A stretch of DNA of 10,504 nucleotides from Gemmatimonadales bacterium. Its GTDB lineage: Bacteria; Gemmatimonadota; Gemmatimonadetes; Gemmatimonadales; GWC2-71-9. Shown here piece after piece: positions 6,887 to 10,504 of the stretch (position 1 is its first letter; each line of letters starts with the position of its first letter). The translations under genes were made by a program, and so were the position numbers. The notes beneath the pieces were generated by a model. It ran no database searches, was not told where the DNA came from, and saw only the letters and a program-made list of their open reading frames with translations. The stretch is taken from assembly GCA_013812695.1 (NCBI GenBank), contig JACCSZ010000010.1:1-10504 (forward strand). The letters run 5' to 3'.

Positions 6887-7390
6887 CTACTCCACCGCGT
6901 ACCACTCCTCCCGCACCGCCCGAAACCCCCTTCGGAGATAGTTCGGCAACGCCGCCGGATGGTCCAGCGTGCAGGTGTGCAGCCAGACCCGCGACGGTCC
7001 GCCCTGCCACGCCGCACCCACCGCCTCGCTCAGCAGATACTTTCCCCACCCCCGGCCGGTGTACTCCGGCAGCAGCCCGAAGTACGCGATCTCGACCGAC
7101 CGATCGTCGTGCCGCTTGAGCTCGAAGTACCCGGCGGGCGCCGCCTGCCAGGTGAGCACCCAGAGCGACACCGCCGGGTCGGCCAGGTGCGCACGGATCG
7201 CCTCGTCGCTCCAGGGCAACCGGTCCGTCCACCGGAAGGCGCGACCTACCTCGGTATAGAGGTAGCGGTAGAAGGACGCCGGGCAGTCATCGACGCGCTC
7301 GATCTTCGGGCCCGGCTCGGGCGCGGGGGCCGCTCGCAGCTCTGCCGGTGAGCCGAGCTCGAGATAGGTGCGCGTGACTTGGGTGGGCAT
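6887..7390 (-). CDS. GNAT family N-acetyltransferase
   Basis: Acetyl-CoA-dependent N-acyltransferase of 167 aa, about one GNAT domain. The acetyl-CoA pyrophosphate-binding motif A is clear: strand EIAYFGLLPEY (100-110) then TGRGWGKYLL (111-120), matching Q/RxxGxG/A. The C-terminal motif B region is WLHTCTLDHPAALPNYLRRGF (136-156), the usual 'N..A...Y.k.GF' ending. The substrate cannot be predicted. The start is taken as the ATG at 7390; a GTG at 7408 would add six residues that look unconserved, and neither has a clear ribosome site. It stands alone between the palindromic repeat and a hairpin terminator, so it is probably monocistronic. Confidence 0.88.
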   Translation of the reverse strand: MPTQVTRTYLELGSPAELRAAPAPEPGPKIERVDDCPASFYRYLYTEVGRAFRWTDRLPWSDEAIRAHLADPAVSLWVLTWQAAPAGYFELKRHDDRSVEIAYFGLLPEYTGRGWGKYLLSEAVGAAWQGGPSRVWLHTCTLDHPAALPNYLRRGFRAVREEWYAVE

Positions 7391-7410
7391 GGGCCAAGAG
7401 TCTAACACGA

Positions 7411-7438
7411 AACGGCCCCGGCGTCTGCCGGGGCCGTT
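7411..7438 (-). terminator. Hairpin terminator downstream of the small lipoprotein gene
   Basis: A perfect 12-bp GC-rich stem (7411-7422 pairing with 7427-7438) has a 4-nt loop. It lies 24 nt past the stop of the minus-strand lipoprotein gene and is followed on that strand by TTTCGTGTTAG, a short T tract. It should insulate the acetyltransferase gene from read-through. Confidence 0.85.
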
Positions 7439-7462
7439 CGGTGCTGGGGTGCTGCTGCAGCG

Positions 7463-7912
7463 TTACTGAGGTGTGGTGGTGCTGTCGGTGTTCGTCAGGA
7501 CGCTGTCACCCTGCATGGATTCGGTGCTGCGGTCCATGCCGGCGGAGTCGCTCATCGTGCTGTCCGAGCTCGGGCTCATCGACGTGGTGTCCGTGCCGAC
7601 ACCCGTGGTGCTGGTGGTGTCGTAGCTGGTCTGACCGCTGGGCGGGTTCTGGCTCTCGGTCGTGCTGGTGGTGTCGTAGCCGCTGGCACCCGTCGACGGG
7701 TTCAGGGTCGTGTCGGCGGTCATGGCCGTGTCGGCCGGGATGGTGGTGCTGGTGGTGTCGTAGCCGCTTGTCGAGGGGCTCGGCGCCACCGTCGTGTCGG
7801 TCTGCACCATCGTGCTGTCGCCCTGATCGGGCGCCGCACCGGTGTCCTCTTCCGATCTGTTGGCGCACGCGGCGAACGTCACAGCCGCCGCCAGGATCCA
7901 GAGTGTCTTCAT
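7463..7912 (-). CDS. Small Ser/Thr/Asp-rich repeat lipoprotein, function unknown
   Basis: A 149-aa protein with no recognisable enzymatic domain. It has a short signal peptide (MKTLWILAAAVTF) ending in FAAC, with Cys16 the likely lipidated residue. The rest is a low-complexity, acidic and probably unstructured chain dominated by Ser, Thr and Asp. The motif SGYDTTSTT occurs at 49-57 and 77-85 and as TSYDTTSTT at 95-103, with DTT/DST variants throughout. After the signal peptide there are almost no large hydrophobic residues and few basic ones. The ATG at 7912 was chosen because AGGAG lies 7 nt upstream and the signal peptide starts there; the same frame is open further upstream to about 8065 but without a ribosome site. 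The repeats and composition suggest a surface-exposed or periplasmic spacer, possibly glycosylated on Ser/Thr, but that is conjecture. Confidence 0.8.
   Translation of the reverse strand: MKTLWILAAAVTFAACANRSEEDTGAAPDQGDSTMVQTDTTVAPSPSTSGYDTTSTTIPADTAMTADTTLNPSTGASGYDTTSTTESQNPPSGQTSYDTTSTTGVGTDTTSMSPSSDSTMSDSAGMDRSTESMQGDSVLTNTDSTTTPQ
7605..7768. repeat. Three near-identical in-frame repeats inside the lipoprotein gene
   Basis: A unit containing GTGCTGGTGGTGTCGTAG (plus-strand reading) occurs at about 7605-7625, 7662-7685 and 7744-7768. It encodes the (S/T)(G/S)YDTTSTT peptide. Conservation at DNA level, with irregular spacing, points to recent duplication or recombination within the gene and not to a CRISPR-like array. 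Confidence 0.75.
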
Positions 7913-7919
7913 CGGTTTG

Positions 7920-7924
7920 CTCCT
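7920..7924 (-). promoter_or_regulatory. Shine-Dalgarno site of the repeat lipoprotein
   Basis: AGGAG lies 7 nt before the ATG at 7912. It fixes the start at the signal peptide and excludes the upstream in-frame extension. Confidence 0.7.
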
Positions 7925-8040
7925 AGTAGCGACCGGTGCCCTGCCCGCGCGGGCGTCGTCGCCGATGGTCGTCATGCGGGCCTTGCTGTGAACCGCGGAT
8001 CCACGAGCTTCAAGTGAGGCCCGAACATAGCTTGCAAATG

Positions 8041-8071
8041 ATAAGTGCACTAGGTCGTACATCACACTTAT
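8041..8071. repeat. Short inverted repeat between the lipoprotein and acetoacetyl-CoA synthetase genes
   Basis: ATAAGTG (8041-8047) and its exact complement CACTTAT (8065-8071) are separated by 17 nt in the most AT-rich part of this gap. It begins 14 nt past the synthetase stop and about 130 nt before the lipoprotein start, so it could be a weak terminator for the former or an operator or promoter element for the latter. The role is undecided. Confidence 0.35.
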
Positions 8072-8084
8072 TCAGGGAGCCGCA

Positions 8085-10097
<2,013 letters not shown>

Positions 10098-10110
10098 GCC
10101 GCTCACTCTA

Positions 10111-10232
10111 GCGCTGGGGGATCACCACAGAGGCACAGAGGGCACGGAGGGTCGCGGAGCAGACAACACATTTTCTTGTTGTTCGCTGTGGTCGTGCTCC
10201 GTTCCCGGGCCTCTGTGGTGATCCCCCAGCGC
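10111..10232. repeat. 122-bp long inverted repeat (MITE-like or dispersed palindrome) in the leader of the synthetase gene
   Basis: The outer 24 bp (10111-10134 and 10209-10232) are perfect inverted complements, starting GCGCTGGGGGATCACC. Pairing weakens inward, but both halves carry related units (CAGAGGC..., GGAG.., AACAACA) pointing at each other. The centre has ACAACA/TTGTTGT (10163-10168 and 10176-10182) around an AT-rich loop. The CACCACAGAGGCACAGAGG type of sequence is a familiar dispersed intergenic repeat form, though copies elsewhere cannot be checked here. It fills nearly all of the gap between the dioxygenase stop and the synthetase start and could terminate transcription or regulate synthetase expression. 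No transposase or target-site duplication was recognised. Confidence 0.9.
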
Positions 10233-10246
10233 GACCATCAAACCGA

Positions 10247-10504
10247 CTAGGACGTCGGCGGATTGAACTGAGCGTGCTGGGTATCGAGCCAGGACTTGTG
10301 GTACTCGGGATCCTCGATGCTCTGAGCCACGGTGGCCACCTTGAGGGGCCGGAAGCTGTCCATCATCACCGCCAGCTCCTCGGTGTTCTTGGCGCCGATG
10401 CTGGCCTCGGCGCGGCCGGGATGCGGGCCGTGCGGGATGCCGTCGGGATGGTGGGTGATACTGCCGAACTCGATGCCCTTCCGGCTCATGAACTCGCTCG
10501 AGGC
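10247..10504 (-). CDS. hmgA: Homogentisate 1,2-dioxygenase, C-terminal fragment (5' end outside the window)
   Basis: The last 85 residues of a cupin-fold non-haem iron enzyme that opens the ring of homogentisate to maleylacetoacetate in tyrosine and phenylalanine breakdown. Seen here are ASSEFMSRKGIE, GSITHHPDGIPHGPHPG, EASIGAKNTEELAVMMDSF and EDPEYHKSWLD, all typical of the shorter bacterial homogentisate dioxygenases. The Glu of SSEF and the His of IPHGP are the likely iron ligands, by analogy with human Glu341 and His371; the spacing between them is 21 residues here versus 30 in the human enzyme. The frame stays open to the window edge, so the Met at 10489 is internal and not the start. 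It lies upstream of acetoacetyl-CoA synthetase on the same strand. Confidence 0.88.
   Translation of the reverse strand, partial: ASSEFMSRKGIEFGSITHHPDGIPHGPHPGRAEASIGAKNTEELAVMMDSFRPLKVATVAQSIEDPEYHKSWLDTQHAQFNPPTS

Noticed and set aside
7605..7768. CRISPR-like repeat array
   Set aside because: There are only three units with irregular spacing, they are in frame, and they encode a peptide repeat within a gene that has a ribosome site and signal peptide.

Overview
The window is a GC-rich (roughly two thirds G+C), densely coded stretch of a Gram-negative-type bacterial chromosome. The evidence for that cell type is several predicted lipoproteins and periplasmic quinoprotein components. No rRNA, tRNA, phage, transposase or CRISPR is visible. 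Taxonomy cannot be fixed from the sequence alone. The gene mix (PQQ dehydrogenase of the methanol/ethanol family, caa3-type oxidase, tryptophanase, short-form homogentisate dioxygenase, dispersed hairpin repeats) would fit a soil Gemmatimonadota or a similar uncultivated lineage, but this is only an inference.

Region 1 (1-5334, all minus strand, read right to left) looks like one operon for periplasmic alcohol oxidation coupled to oxygen. It runs: a XoxJ/MxaJ-like periplasmic binding protein (5334-4441); an AI-2E family membrane protein (4362-3160); a PQQ-dependent alcohol dehydrogenase with complete active-site residues and the extra Asp typical of lanthanide-dependent enzymes (3107-1185); a small lipoprotein cytochrome c (1188-703); and the start of a cytochrome oxidase subunit II whose C-terminus carries a haem c motif just as the window ends (710-1). 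The last three genes overlap and are probably translationally coupled. The dehydrogenase and the cytochrome both look lipid-anchored, so the inferred electron route alcohol -> PQQ -> cytochrome c -> caa3 oxidase would be wholly membrane-tethered.

Region 2 (5390-6763, plus) is a complete tryptophanase, divergent from Region 1 across only 55 bp. It converges on a GNAT acetyltransferase (7390-6887, minus) across an imperfect-palindrome repeat that fills much of the gap.

Region 3 (7411-8084) holds a strong hairpin terminator and a small Ser/Thr/Asp-rich repeat-containing lipoprotein of unknown role (7912-7463, minus).

Region 4 (8085-10504, minus) is an aromatic amino acid catabolism pair. The C-terminal end of a homogentisate 1,2-dioxygenase is followed, across a 122-bp near-palindromic element, by acetoacetyl-CoA synthetase. 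Homogentisate breakdown yields fumarate and acetoacetate, and the synthetase would activate the acetoacetate. Together with tryptophanase, the right half of the window is biased toward aromatic amino acid degradation.
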